A stretch of 64,000 nucleotides of DNA from the NCBI GenBank assembly GCA_016025055.1, contig CP065590.1:1364001-1428000 (forward strand). Direction: 5' to 3'. Positions 20,588 through 29,461 of this stretch are shown in pieces. The notes beneath the pieces were generated by a model, which was given only the letters and a program-made list of their open reading frames with translations, was not told the DNA's origin and did no database searches. Position numbers and translations under genes: made by a program. Origin of the DNA: Chryseobacterium indologenes. GTDB lineage: Bacteria; Bacteroidota; Bacteroidia; Flavobacteriales; Weeksellaceae. Each line of letters opens with the position of its first letter. Positions within the stretch are counted from its first letter, which is position 1.

Positions 20588-21469
20588 ATGAAACAAAGAA
20601 CACCTGTTGTTATAAACATCTTAATAATAATCGGACTTTTAATAGTTTTTTATTATCTGTTTGTACAGAGCTACGCATTCTTGGGTTCACCATACTTCTG
20701 GGGTACTGTTGTGATTGCCGGGATTCTGGCTTACATTCACAGTGCTATTGGAGATTTAATTGAAAACAACAAATTCAAAAAATTATCTCCGGAAGAAAAA
20801 GCGGCTTATTTAGCTGAGAAGAAAGTTCCTTTCTTCAAAAGAATGTATGCTGCTGCATTCAAAAAGCAATCTGAAACTGAGGAAAAAGATATCCTTATCG
20901 ACCACGGTTTCGACGGAATCATGGAATTGGATAACCAATTACCAAAATGGTGGGTAGGTTTATTCTATTTTGGGACTGCTTTTTGTATTGTATATATTGC
21001 GGCCTATACATTTACAGATTTCGCTCACCCGTTAAGCGAATATGAAAAAGAGTATAAAGAGCAATTGGCAAGTATTGCAGCGTATGAAGCAACCCAGCCT
21101 CCTGTAACCATTGAAACGGCTAAATATTCAGCTGACAATATCGCAGATGGTAAAGAATTATTCAAAACAAACTGTGCATCTTGTCACAAAGAAGACGGTA
21201 GTGGAGGTATCGGTCCAAACCTTACGGACAACTATTGGATCAACCAGCCTGAGAAGACGTTATTTAAAAACGTATTCCACATGGACTGGAATGGTTCTCC
21301 TACCAACCCTGCGATGAGAGCATTCGGTAAAAACGGAGAAGTTTCAGGAGCTGAAATTGAAAAGATTGCAGCTTATGTATATCACATCAACCAGGAACTT
21401 CCACCGGTAACTCAGGCACAGGGAGGAGCTGCTCCTCAGGGAACTGAAGCGCATTGGGAAAAAGAATAA
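20588..21469 (+). CDS. ccoP: cbb3 oxidase subunit III, monohaem cytochrome c CcoP
   Basis: The 293-residue protein has two N-terminal membrane helices (about 8-28 and 33-53), a cytosolic stretch with LSPEEKAAYLAEKK, a third helix (about 120-142) and a periplasmic cytochrome c domain. Only one haem motif is seen (CASCH, about residue 197); classical proteobacterial CcoP has two. GPNLTDNYW and a late Met (NPAMRAFG) fit a His/Met-ligated haem. It passes electrons to CcoO. Confidence 0.93.
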   Translation: MKQRTPVVINILIIIGLLIVFYYLFVQSYAFLGSPYFWGTVVIAGILAYIHSAIGDLIENNKFKKLSPEEKAAYLAEKKVPFFKRMYAAAFKKQSETEEKDILIDHGFDGIMELDNQLPKWWVGLFYFGTAFCIVYIAAYTFTDFAHPLSEYEKEYKEQLASIAAYEATQPPVTIETAKYSADNIADGKELFKTNCASCHKEDGSGGIGPNLTDNYWINQPEKTLFKNVFHMDWNGSPTNPAMRAFGKNGEVSGAEIEKIAAYVYHINQELPPVTQAQGGAAPQGTEAHWEKE

Positions 21470-21491
21470 TTTAGAAAAATTAGAAACATAT

Positions 21492-21546
21492 GAAAAAAAC
21501 ATAATTTGTTATTAGATTAAAAATAGTAACGAATTATGTTTTTTCT
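21492..21546 (+). terminator. Long hairpin between ccoP and ccoG
   Basis: The arm beginning GAAAAAAACATAATT (21492) pairs with AATTATGTTTTTTC (ending near 21545), extended by GTTA/TAAC on the inner side, and a T-rich tract follows. It resembles a terminator and would reduce transcription into ccoG. Confidence 0.6.
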
Positions 21547-21565
21547 TTTTTAAACATATTACAAC

Positions 21566-23020
21566 ATGTCAGACATAGAAGAAATAGAAGTACGAGGCGG
21601 ACAGGGACAGGTTCTGGACCCTGAAACTTACAGAGATTCTATCGGGACAATGGAGCAATCCGGTAAGAGAAAATGGGTATTCCCGAGAAAACCTAAAGGG
21701 AAATACACCAACTACAGAAATCTTGTAAGCTATGCATTATTAATTATTTATTTTTCATTACCGTTCATCAAGATCAATGGTAACCCATTATTGATGTTCA
21801 ATGTAATAGACAGAGAGTTTTTTATCTTCGGACAACCTTTCTATCCCCAAGACTTTTTTATCCTTACTTTAGGTGCTATCGCATCTTTGATTTTTATTAT
21901 CGTTTTTACGATTGCATTCGGAAGAATTTTCTGCGGGTGGATATGCCCTCAGACAATTTTTATGGAATCTATCTTCCGTAAAATCGAATATTTGATTGAA
22001 GGTGACCGAAACAAGCAAATGAAGCTGGACAGACAGGAGTGGAACAGCGAGAAAATCTGGAAAAGAACCCTAAAATGGTCTGTATACATTGTGATCTCAC
22101 TGATCATCACTCACTTTATGTTTATGTATATTGTGGGGTACGAAGAAGTATTTAAAATCGTATCTGAAGGGCCTTTTGCCCATCCTACCAATTTTATCGT
22201 AATGATTCTTCTTACTGCTGCATTCTATTTTGTATTTGCATGGTTCAGAGAGCAGGTGTGTACCCTGGTTTGTCCTTACGGAAGACTTCAGGGAGTACTG
22301 ATTGATAAAGATACCATCAATGTTTTCTATGATTTTAAAAGAGGGGAAAACAGAGCAAAATGGAGAAAAGGAGAAGACAGAAAAGCAGCCGGTAAAGGTG
22401 ATTGTATCGACTGTCACCAGTGTGTGGTTGTTTGTCCTACAGGAATAGATATCAGAGACGGGCAACAGCTGGAATGTATCAACTGTACAGCTTGTATTGA
22501 TGCCTGTGACGAAGTAATGGAGAAGGTAGGCCTTCCGAAAGGATTGATCCGATACGCCTCTGAAAATGAAATTGAAAAACAAACTCCTTTTAAATTCACG
22601 GGAAGAATGAAAGGTTTTGCAGTATTCTTACTCCTGTTAGTAGGATTCCTGGGATACCTTCTGTACAGCCGTGGCGAAATGGAAGCTAAATTCATTAAAC
22701 CTGCAGGAAGTACATTCTTTGTGAAAGAAGGGAAAATTATCAATACCTATAATTATACGTTCCTGAATAAAACGAACGATAAAAAACTTGTGACCATAAA
22801 AGTAATTGCTCCGGAGCATGGAGAAATCACCTATAGTGCTTCAAGTAAAATACAGGTAGACCGCGACAAAATCTCTAAAGGGACAATCAATATCAGTTTC
22901 CCTGAAGAGGAAATGAAGCTTTCTAAACAAAACATTACCATCGGCGTTTACGACATGAAAGGTAAACTGATCGATTCATATCAAACTTATTTTGAAGGAC
23001 CATTCAAATTACAATTTTAA
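21566..23020 (+). CDS. ccoG: cbb3 oxidase accessory protein CcoG (RdxA/FixG)
   Basis: CcoG is a membrane Fe-S protein proposed to reduce copper during cbb3 maturation. The 484-residue protein has several helices (about 50-70, 95-115, 160-180, 205-225 and 340-360), the periplasm-side cysteines CGWICPQTIF and CTLVCPYGR, two ferredoxin clusters (CIDCHQCVVVCP and CINCTACIDACD) and a C-terminal Ig-like domain. It follows the ccoP hairpin and precedes ccoH. Confidence 0.95.
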   Translation: MSDIEEIEVRGGQGQVLDPETYRDSIGTMEQSGKRKWVFPRKPKGKYTNYRNLVSYALLIIYFSLPFIKINGNPLLMFNVIDREFFIFGQPFYPQDFFILTLGAIASLIFIIVFTIAFGRIFCGWICPQTIFMESIFRKIEYLIEGDRNKQMKLDRQEWNSEKIWKRTLKWSVYIVISLIITHFMFMYIVGYEEVFKIVSEGPFAHPTNFIVMILLTAAFYFVFAWFREQVCTLVCPYGRLQGVLIDKDTINVFYDFKRGENRAKWRKGEDRKAAGKGDCIDCHQCVVVCPTGIDIRDGQQLECINCTACIDACDEVMEKVGLPKGLIRYASENEIEKQTPFKFTGRMKGFAVFLLLLVGFLGYLLYSRGEMEAKFIKPAGSTFFVKEGKIINTYNYTFLNKTNDKKLVTIKVIAPEHGEITYSASSKIQVDRDKISKGTINISFPEEEMKLSKQNITIGVYDMKGKLIDSYQTYFEGPFKLQF

Positions 23021-23029
23021 TTAAAAAAG

Positions 23030-23482
23030 ATGAAGAACTTTAGTTGGGGACACGGTGTTGTACTTGCATTATTTGCATTTATAGTTTTTATACTTTCAAT
23101 GATGTTTCTTTTCCCAAACGGGCAGAAAAACTCTGAAATGGTAACTGATAACTATTATGAGGAAGAACTGAAGTACCAGGATGTCATTGATGCTAAAAAA
23201 AGAGCAGATGACCTTCAGGAAAAACCTGTGTACAGCCAGAATACGAACGGAATTAAAATCACTTTTCCAAAAGAATATAATAACTCAAATACTACGGTAA
23301 AATTTGTTTTAAACAGAACCGACGACCAGAATTTAGATATCAAAAAATCTGTACAGCTTGATGCACAGCAGTCTTTTACCATTCCCGCACAGGTATTAAA
23401 AATGGGAAATTATACTTTGAGACTGAACTGGACAAAAGATAAAACAGAATACAGAATAGACTATGATGTGATATGGAAATAG
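23030..23482 (+). CDS. ccoH: FixH/CcoH family protein
   Basis: The 150-residue protein has one N-terminal helix (about 7-29) followed by a periplasmic domain with DNYYEEELKYQDVIDAKKRA, a pattern typical of FixH. FixH/CcoH is needed for assembly of cbb3 oxidase. Its 3' end overlaps the next gene by 10 bp. Confidence 0.88.
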   Translation: MKNFSWGHGVVLALFAFIVFILSMMFLFPNGQKNSEMVTDNYYEEELKYQDVIDAKKRADDLQEKPVYSQNTNGIKITFPKEYNNSNTTVKFVLNRTDDQNLDIKKSVQLDAQQSFTIPAQVLKMGNYTLRLNWTKDKTEYRIDYDVIWK

Positions 23483-24231
23483 GACTTGTGGTATCGGCTA
23501 TTGCCTTGGGCTTCGCTTCCGGTTTTCACTGTATCGGAATGTGTGGTCCTATTGCTTTATCGATGGGATTGACCAAGAAACAGGCGGCCAATTTCTACCT
23601 TCAGAACCTGACCTATCAATTGGGAAGAATTTTTACCTATTCTTTGCTAGGTGCATTGTTGGGTATCATCGGACAGGGATTTGAAATGGCAGGATTTCAA
23701 AAATACCTGACCATTACTGCAGGTGTTCTGCTTATTATTATGGCGGTATTTTCATTTGGAGGAAAAGATTTTGCTTCAAAAATTCCTTTTCTTTCTAAAT
23801 TTTTATATTCAGTAAAATCAAATTTAGGCAGATTACTTCAAAAAGCAGATTACCGTTCAAGATTCTCGACAGGTATTCTGAACGGATTTCTTCCATGTGG
23901 TATGGTTTATATGGCACTTACTGCCAGCCTTGCGAGCGGAGGAATATGGCAGGGAGCTCTATATATGGCTTTATTTGGGTTAGGAACCCTTCCGTTCATG
24001 TTTGCTGTTGTTTTGGTCGGAAACCTCATGAATCAGGCTTTTAGAATCAAGATTTTAAAAGCAGTTCCTGTGATCATGATTATCCTGGGAGGACTGTTTA
24101 TTCTCCGGGGCCTGGAACTAGGGATTCCTTACGTTTCTCCGAAAGCAGAAGCTATGACCATCTCCAAGGATCATAATGGAGCCAACTGCCACATTGAAGG
24201 CCACGATCATACCTCTACAAACTGCCACTAA
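23473..24231 (+). CDS. TauE/SafE-type membrane protein with metal-binding tail
   Basis: The 252-residue protein has six to seven helices and the motif GFHCIGMCGPIALSMG near the N terminus; its partner half-motif NGFLPCGMVYMAL lies near residue 137. These paired Cys motifs are typical of the SafE/DsbD-like transporters found beside cbb3 genes. The tail has His and Cys repeats (NCHIEGHDH, then NCH), suggesting copper or another metal. It is translationally coupled to ccoH. Export of sulfite is not supported by anything here; a role in copper supply or thiol redox is more likely. Confidence 0.85.
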   Translation: MEIGLVVSAIALGFASGFHCIGMCGPIALSMGLTKKQAANFYLQNLTYQLGRIFTYSLLGALLGIIGQGFEMAGFQKYLTITAGVLLIIMAVFSFGGKDFASKIPFLSKFLYSVKSNLGRLLQKADYRSRFSTGILNGFLPCGMVYMALTASLASGGIWQGALYMALFGLGTLPFMFAVVLVGNLMNQAFRIKILKAVPVIMIILGGLFILRGLELGIPYVSPKAEAMTISKDHNGANCHIEGHDHTSTNCH

Positions 24232-24295
24232 ACCTTGCTTCACTATTTTAATATCGCGAGATACACTTTAAATGATCATCATAACGGAATACAAT

Positions 24296-24328
24296 AAAAC
24301 CTCCTATCAGAAGATAAGAGGTTTTTAC
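24296..24328. terminator. Bidirectional terminator between the cco cluster and serS
   Basis: AAAACCTCCTATC pairs with GATAAGAGGTTTT and is flanked by A-rich and T-rich tracts between convergent genes. Confidence 0.78.
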
Positions 24329-24351
24329 TTATTTTAAATCGTTGATTCTGT

Positions 24352-25619
24352 TTAGTTGATCACGTCAAATCTTGCATATTCTGCAATTTTCTTTGGAAGC
24401 TTAATTCCTTCCTCCGTCTGATTGTTTTCAAGCAATGCAGCCATGATTCTCGGTAATGCCATGGCAGAACCGTTCAAGGTATGAACCAGCTGAGATTTCC
24501 CATCAGCTTTGTAACGGCACTTCAGCCTGTTGGCCTGGAAAGTTTCAAAATTGGAAACAGAACTTACTTCCAGCCACATTTCCTGAGCAGCACTCCATAC
24601 TTCAAAATCATAAGTCATTGCTGATGCAAAACCTGTATCTCCGCCACAAAGTCTCAATACTCTGAAGGGAAGTTCAAGATCTGTAAGAATTTCTTTGATA
24701 TGCTCTACCATTTCTTCCAGAACAGCATAAGAATTTTCCGGTTTTTCGATCCTTACAATTTCTACCTTTTCAAACTGATGAAGACGGTTTAATCCTCTTA
24801 CGTGGGCACCGTAGCTTCCCGCTTCCCTTCTGTAACACTGAGAGAATGCCGTATTTTTAATAGGAAGGTCTTTTTCATCCAGCAAAACATCACGGTAAAG
24901 GTTGGTTACAGGAACTTCTGCAGTAGGGATCAGGTATAATTTATCTTCGTTGATATAATACATCTGACCTTCTTTGTCAGGCAATTGACCGGTACCAAAT
25001 CCGGATGCCTCATTCACAACGTGAGGAGGATTTACTTCTGTATACCCTTTATCAACATTTTTATCAAGGAAATACTGCACCAAGGCTCTTTGTAATCTTG
25101 CTCCTTTCCCCAAGTAAACAGGGAAACCGGCTCCTGCAATTTTTACCCCTAATTCAAAATCGATAAGGTTGTACTTTTTTGCCAGTTCCCAGTGAGGAAT
25201 TGCTCCTTCACCAAGCCCTTCTACGGTATGAGACTGGAAAATGATTTCATTGTCATCAGCTGAAGCACCGCTTTTTACCAATTCATTAGGAATATTAGGA
25301 AGCTGATACAGAATATCAAGCAAAGCAGTTTCTTTTACCTCCAACTGAGATTTCAATTCTGAACTCGACTCTTTATATTGTGCTGTTTTAGATTTTGCCG
25401 ATTCCGCTTCTTCTTTCTTTCCTTCCTTCATCAAAAGTCCGATTTCTTTGGAGATTTTGTTGATCTCGGAAAGCTGGGAATCTAATTCAAACTGGATTCT
25501 TTTTCTTTCATCGTCAGCAGCGATAGCCTCGTCTACCAACTCAAGATTCTTGAATTGTCTTTTTTAAGACCTTCTAAAACGCGTTCCTTATTGTCGCGTA
25601 AAAAATTGACTTGTAACAT
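24352..25619 (-). CDS. serS: Serine-tRNA ligase SerS, frameshifted as read
   Basis: SerS charges tRNA-Ser. The long frame (24352-25539) holds the coiled-coil arm and the class II catalytic core, with TEVNPPHVVNEAS, the motif 2 region FSQCYRREAGSYG and the motif 3 region NGSAMALPRIMAALLENNQ. The true start is the ATG at 25617-25619 (MLQVNFLRDNKERVLEGLKK). The first 20 or so codons are in another frame, and a T6 run at 25560-25565 (A6 on the coding strand) needs one more base to join them, giving 422 residues. Because serS is essential, a sequencing error is much the likeliest cause. Confidence 0.94.
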
Positions 25620-25646
25620 TTTATTTAGATGTTAAATATTAGATGT

Positions 25647-25665
25647 TTAGCTTAAAATAAGCTAA
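25647..25665. repeat. Short inverted repeat between serS and the lipoprotein gene
   Basis: TTAGCTTA and TAAGCTAA flank a 3-nt spacer. There is no clear T-run after it on either strand, so it may or may not be a terminator. Confidence 0.35.
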
Positions 25666-25684
25666 CAATTGTACAAATTTAAAA

Positions 25685-26203
25685 TTATTTTGTGATAGTA
25701 AAGGTATTTATTGAAGTTGGGGCATCAGCATTTTTAGAAAATATTTCTGTTCCGTCGTATAATACCTTGGAAACCTGGAACAGTGTGGGCGTATTACGAT
25801 ATTGAACTTCCAGTATTCCTGTAACGTTATCATTTACATTCGTACTTTTTGTAAAGGTAATCTGCATTCTGGAAAAGTATGAATTGCCTGTTCCCGGATT
25901 ATCAGGGCTTATAGAATCCATTCTTCTTCTTTTCGCTCCTGCCAGATATTCCATATAAAACAAAGAATCCGCGGTCATCCGTAGCGGAATTGTTACCGGA
26001 GAAATATCTCTGGTTCCAAAAATATCATTGACAGCATATCCGGTATAGGATCCCGGCTTTTTTTGATTCAGAAGATCCTGTCCGGCAGCGTTTTTCATAT
26101 AGATATTAAGTACCTGATCTATTCTCTGCAGAGAATCATCATCACTTTTACAACTTACAAGTGCAAAGATCGCAACAAGTATACCTACAAAATATTTCAT
26201 CAT
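25685..26203 (-). CDS. Hypothetical lipoprotein
   Basis: The 172-residue protein starts with a lipoprotein signal (MMKYFVGILVAIFALVSC) followed by KSDDD, a Bacteroidota surface-export-like acidic stretch. The rest contains beta-rich segments such as VTGILEVQYRN. It looks like a DUF-type secreted protein of Flavobacteriia; I do not recognise a specific family. It lies alone between asnB and serS. Confidence 0.75.
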   Translation of the reverse strand: MMKYFVGILVAIFALVSCKSDDDSLQRIDQVLNIYMKNAAGQDLLNQKKPGSYTGYAVNDIFGTRDISPVTIPLRMTADSLFYMEYLAGAKRRRMDSISPDNPGTGNSYFSRMQITFTKSTNVNDNVTGILEVQYRNTPTLFQVSKVLYDGTEIFSKNADAPTSINTFTITK

Positions 26204-26241
26204 AATTACAAAGGTAAAATATTAATCTTTAGACTGCTGCT

Positions 26242-28140
26242 TTATTTTTCAAAATATTTCTGATACCAAAGCTCAAAAGTAACCAGCTGCCAGATTTTTA
26301 CAAAATCATAATCGTCTTTGAGATTATACCACCATTCATCAATGACATCCGGATTAAAAAAATTTCTCTTCTTAAGACGTTCAAGATTTTCTGATGCAAA
26401 ATCCCTGACTGATTGATCATTTTTAAGATAATGATGGAGGGGAAAAGAGAAACCTCTTTTGGACATATTCAGTATTTCTTCCGGAAGATACTTTTTCGCA
26501 GTTTTCCGCAGTAAAGGCTTATTCTGTTTCCCGGTAAACCGTATGTTTTCGGGTAATGAAGCCACATAATCAATTAAACTGTTACTTAAGTACGGATAGC
26601 GAAATTCAACCCCATACTTCATAGCGCTCAGATCATCACGGAAAACATGGTGTGAGGATAAAGAATATTTCATATCATATTCAAAATATCCTGAATAATT
26701 ATTTGATTCTGATAAATGATAACGGCAAAGATTGGTCGTTATACCTTTATAAATTTCCGGACGAAAAATATGCTTTGCCTCTGCCGGTCTCATTCCGTTT
26801 TGACTCTGACGGAAAAAATCGAACATACAATTCTGGGAAAAATAATTTTTAACCCTTCCGGAAAATTTTCCTTTCGTAACAATCAATGGACTGATAAAAT
26901 TAAAATTTTTCATCATAAGCCATCTGTTAAACTTCAATGTGTGGGAGTAGCCTCCGAAAAGTTCATCTGCGCCGTTTCCGCTCAATACGACCTTACATCC
27001 ATTTTCATGGGCATATTTTGCAGCATTCATCAGTACTTCAAGACTACTGTAGGGCTCTTCAAAATGCTGGATATTTTCTTTAAGCTGCTCCAGTATTTCT
27101 TTGTCACTTACTTTTTCTACATGATGAATAAGCTCAAAATGCTTTGCTGCCAATGAGGCATTCTTAACTTCTTCTTCAGAAAACTGGTATGAAATGGTGT
27201 ATGCAGTAATATCTTCGTTAAAAGGTTTTGATTTTGAAGCAATTAACGTTGAATCTATTCCTCCACTCATCATAACGGTAACCGGTACATCTGCATACAG
27301 CTGTTCCGAAATACTTTCTGATAATAATGTGTCGACTTTTTTTATCGCTTCTTCCTCTGTGATACTTTTATTAACTTTCAGCGGTAAACTCCAGAACTTT
27401 TCCGTAGTGAAGGTTCTATCATTTAAATCAACAGTCATGAAAGCTCCAGGTTCCAATGAAAATATATGTTGAAAACAGGTTTCCGGGGCTAAAGTAGTCT
27501 GAAAAAGGAAATTGGTATATACTCCGTTCCAGTTGATTTCCGCCCTTACAAATTCATGTTTTACAATGGCCTTTATTTCTGAAGCCCATACTAATCCGTG
27601 CTCACCCTGATGATAGAAAAGGGGTTTCATTCCTACCCTGTCCCGGGCCAGAACCAGCTTTTTACGGATAAGGTCTGTGATACATAGCGCAAACATTCCG
27701 TCGAGCTTTATCAGCATTTCAGTTCCCCATTCCTGATAAGCTTTGATGAGAACCTCGGTGTCGGACGTACTTTTAAAAGAATATCCTAAAATTTCAAGCT
27801 CTTCCCTTAGCTTTTTAAAATTATAAATCTCCCCGTTAAAGGTAATAATGATTTGTTCATCGTCTGAAAGCATCGGTTGGTGACCCTTTTCAGAAAGGTC
27901 CACAATAGACAGTCTTCTGAAACCCAGAGCAAGATCAGACATTTCTTCACCAAGGATCGGAAATTGTCTTTTAATTCCGGATGTAGAATCTTCTCCGGAA
28001 AAAGATTTTCCAAGGCCGTTTTTACAGATCCAGAATCCTTCATCGTCAGGACCGCGATGTTGAATTGCCTGATTCATCTCCAGAATATTTTCAGAAGAAA
28101 TATTTTGATAGAATGAATAATAGCCGCAGATTCCGCACAT
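26242..28140 (-). CDS. asnB: Glutamine-hydrolysing asparagine synthase AsnB-type
   Basis: The 632-residue enzyme has a class II glutamine amidotransferase domain with the N-terminal nucleophile Cys2 (MCGICGYY) and RGPDDEG, followed by the ATP-pyrophosphatase synthetase domain with SGGIDSTL (about residue 290) and the segment SGNGADELFGGY. It may make asparagine, but enzymes of this type inside polysaccharide loci often amidate sugars or other acceptors. It is downstream of a flippase and a glycosyltransferase gene on the same strand. Confidence 0.9.
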   Translation of the reverse strand: MCGICGYYSFYQNISSENILEMNQAIQHRGPDDEGFWICKNGLGKSFSGEDSTSGIKRQFPILGEEMSDLALGFRRLSIVDLSEKGHQPMLSDDEQIIITFNGEIYNFKKLREELEILGYSFKSTSDTEVLIKAYQEWGTEMLIKLDGMFALCITDLIRKKLVLARDRVGMKPLFYHQGEHGLVWASEIKAIVKHEFVRAEINWNGVYTNFLFQTTLAPETCFQHIFSLEPGAFMTVDLNDRTFTTEKFWSLPLKVNKSITEEEAIKKVDTLLSESISEQLYADVPVTVMMSGGIDSTLIASKSKPFNEDITAYTISYQFSEEEVKNASLAAKHFELIHHVEKVSDKEILEQLKENIQHFEEPYSSLEVLMNAAKYAHENGCKVVLSGNGADELFGGYSHTLKFNRWLMMKNFNFISPLIVTKGKFSGRVKNYFSQNCMFDFFRQSQNGMRPAEAKHIFRPEIYKGITTNLCRYHLSESNNYSGYFEYDMKYSLSSHHVFRDDLSAMKYGVEFRYPYLSNSLIDYVASLPENIRFTGKQNKPLLRKTAKKYLPEEILNMSKRGFSFPLHHYLKNDQSVRDFASENLERLKKRNFFNPDVIDEWWYNLKDDYDFVKIWQLVTFELWYQKYFEK

Positions 28141-28202
28141 AATAAAAGCTTATAAGAATGTAAAAATAAGGAAATGTCTTTATGTGTAACCTTTACGAAT
28201 GT

Positions 28203-29456
28203 TTATTTCTTCAAAAGTTTATTCTTCAAAAGCATTATTTCCTTTCTTGAAATCATATAATCTCTCCATCGAAAGGGTGTAGAATGGTAAAATTTTCTGA
28301 ATAAAACAAATGAGGAAACCAGATAAGAGGAGGTAGTAGCAAAGCAGGCTCCAAGAATTCCCCACCTTGGTATGGCAATGAAAGAGAAAACTACCGTTAC
28401 GACCAAACCTACAATGGATTTGATATTCAGGATTTTTAACTCTCTGATTCCTGAAAAGTAATGCCCCACCATATCACTTACAGCAATACCTAAAATGCCC
28501 GGCGTCAAAAAGAAAATAATCTCTTTTGTATCCCGGAATTCTTTCCCGAAGATGAACAGATACACTTCTGAAGGAACTATAATAACACCTGCCACAAAAA
28601 CAAGCATCAAAGTAAATGTCAGTTTTAGAGAACCTTTAGTTTTAGCAATGGATTCTTCCCTGCTTTTACTGTTGACCACATCTGAATATAAAACCACTGC
28701 AATACTTCTGGTAATGGTCCAGATGGCCTCTGAAAAGGTCACTCCGATTGAAAAAACACCTACACTGGCAATTCCTTCAAAATATTCTAAAAAATAAAAT
28801 GACAACCTGTAATTTAAAAACTGTACGAAAGCACTCAACTGGGTTTTCCAGCCATATTCAAACATATTTCTGGACACTACTTTTGAAAATGAGACTTCAG
28901 AGAGTTTACATTTTCTGATGATCTGAAAAAAACTTGTTACAAATAAAAGAACCAGGCAACCGATCTGTGCCATAAAATATACGGATACATCCTTGTATCC
29001 AAATCCATATACTAACAGCATGATAAAAACAACGTGTACCAATTGCTGTAACACAGTGTAAGTATTGAACTTCCTGATATTCTGAGTGCCTATAAACAGA
29101 CCGATATTGGTTGACAGTAAAGAGGAGAATACTGAAATTCCTATAAGATACATCAGATATTCGCTCTGAATAGAGGTAAAACTAAATAAAAACGGAACGA
29201 AAAGACCAATAAATAAAGACCACAGATAAGCATACAGCAGAATTTTTTCCACCTTAAACCTTGAAGCAAAATAAGATGTACTGCTTCCTGAGAAAATACT
29301 GCTGAAAAAGCTTACCGCAGCAGCATTGGCAATCACAATAGAAATGGTACCTTTCCCTTCACTTCCCCACATATTGGTAGAAAAAATCACCAGTCCGAAA
29401 CTTAGAAACAAGATCAGGAAGCGTGAAATGAAAGTTTTAATGATGGTAAGCTGCAT
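28203..29456 (-). CDS. Polysaccharide flippase (Wzx-like)
   Basis: The 417-residue protein is hydrophobic over most of its length, with about 12 predicted helices, and has a short hydrophilic C terminus. This fits the MOP-superfamily flippases that move lipid-linked oligosaccharides across the inner membrane. It lies 5 bp after the glycosyltransferase gene and 62 bp before asnB, so the three form one transcription unit. Confidence 0.8.
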   Translation of the reverse strand: MQLTIIKTFISRFLILFLSFGLVIFSTNMWGSEGKGTISIVIANAAAVSFFSSIFSGSSTSYFASRFKVEKILLYAYLWSLFIGLFVPFLFSFTSIQSEYLMYLIGISVFSSLLSTNIGLFIGTQNIRKFNTYTVLQQLVHVVFIMLLVYGFGYKDVSVYFMAQIGCLVLLFVTSFFQIIRKCKLSEVSFSKVVSRNMFEYGWKTQLSAFVQFLNYRLSFYFLEYFEGIASVGVFSIGVTFSEAIWTITRSIAVVLYSDVVNSKSREESIAKTKGSLKLTFTLMLVFVAGVIIVPSEVYLFIFGKEFRDTKEIIFFLTPGILGIAVSDMVGHYFSGIRELKILNIKSIVGLVVTVVFSFIAIPRWGILGACFATTSSYLVSSFVLFRKFYHSTPFRWRDYMISRKEIMLLKNKLLKK

Positions 29457-29461
29457 GGCAA

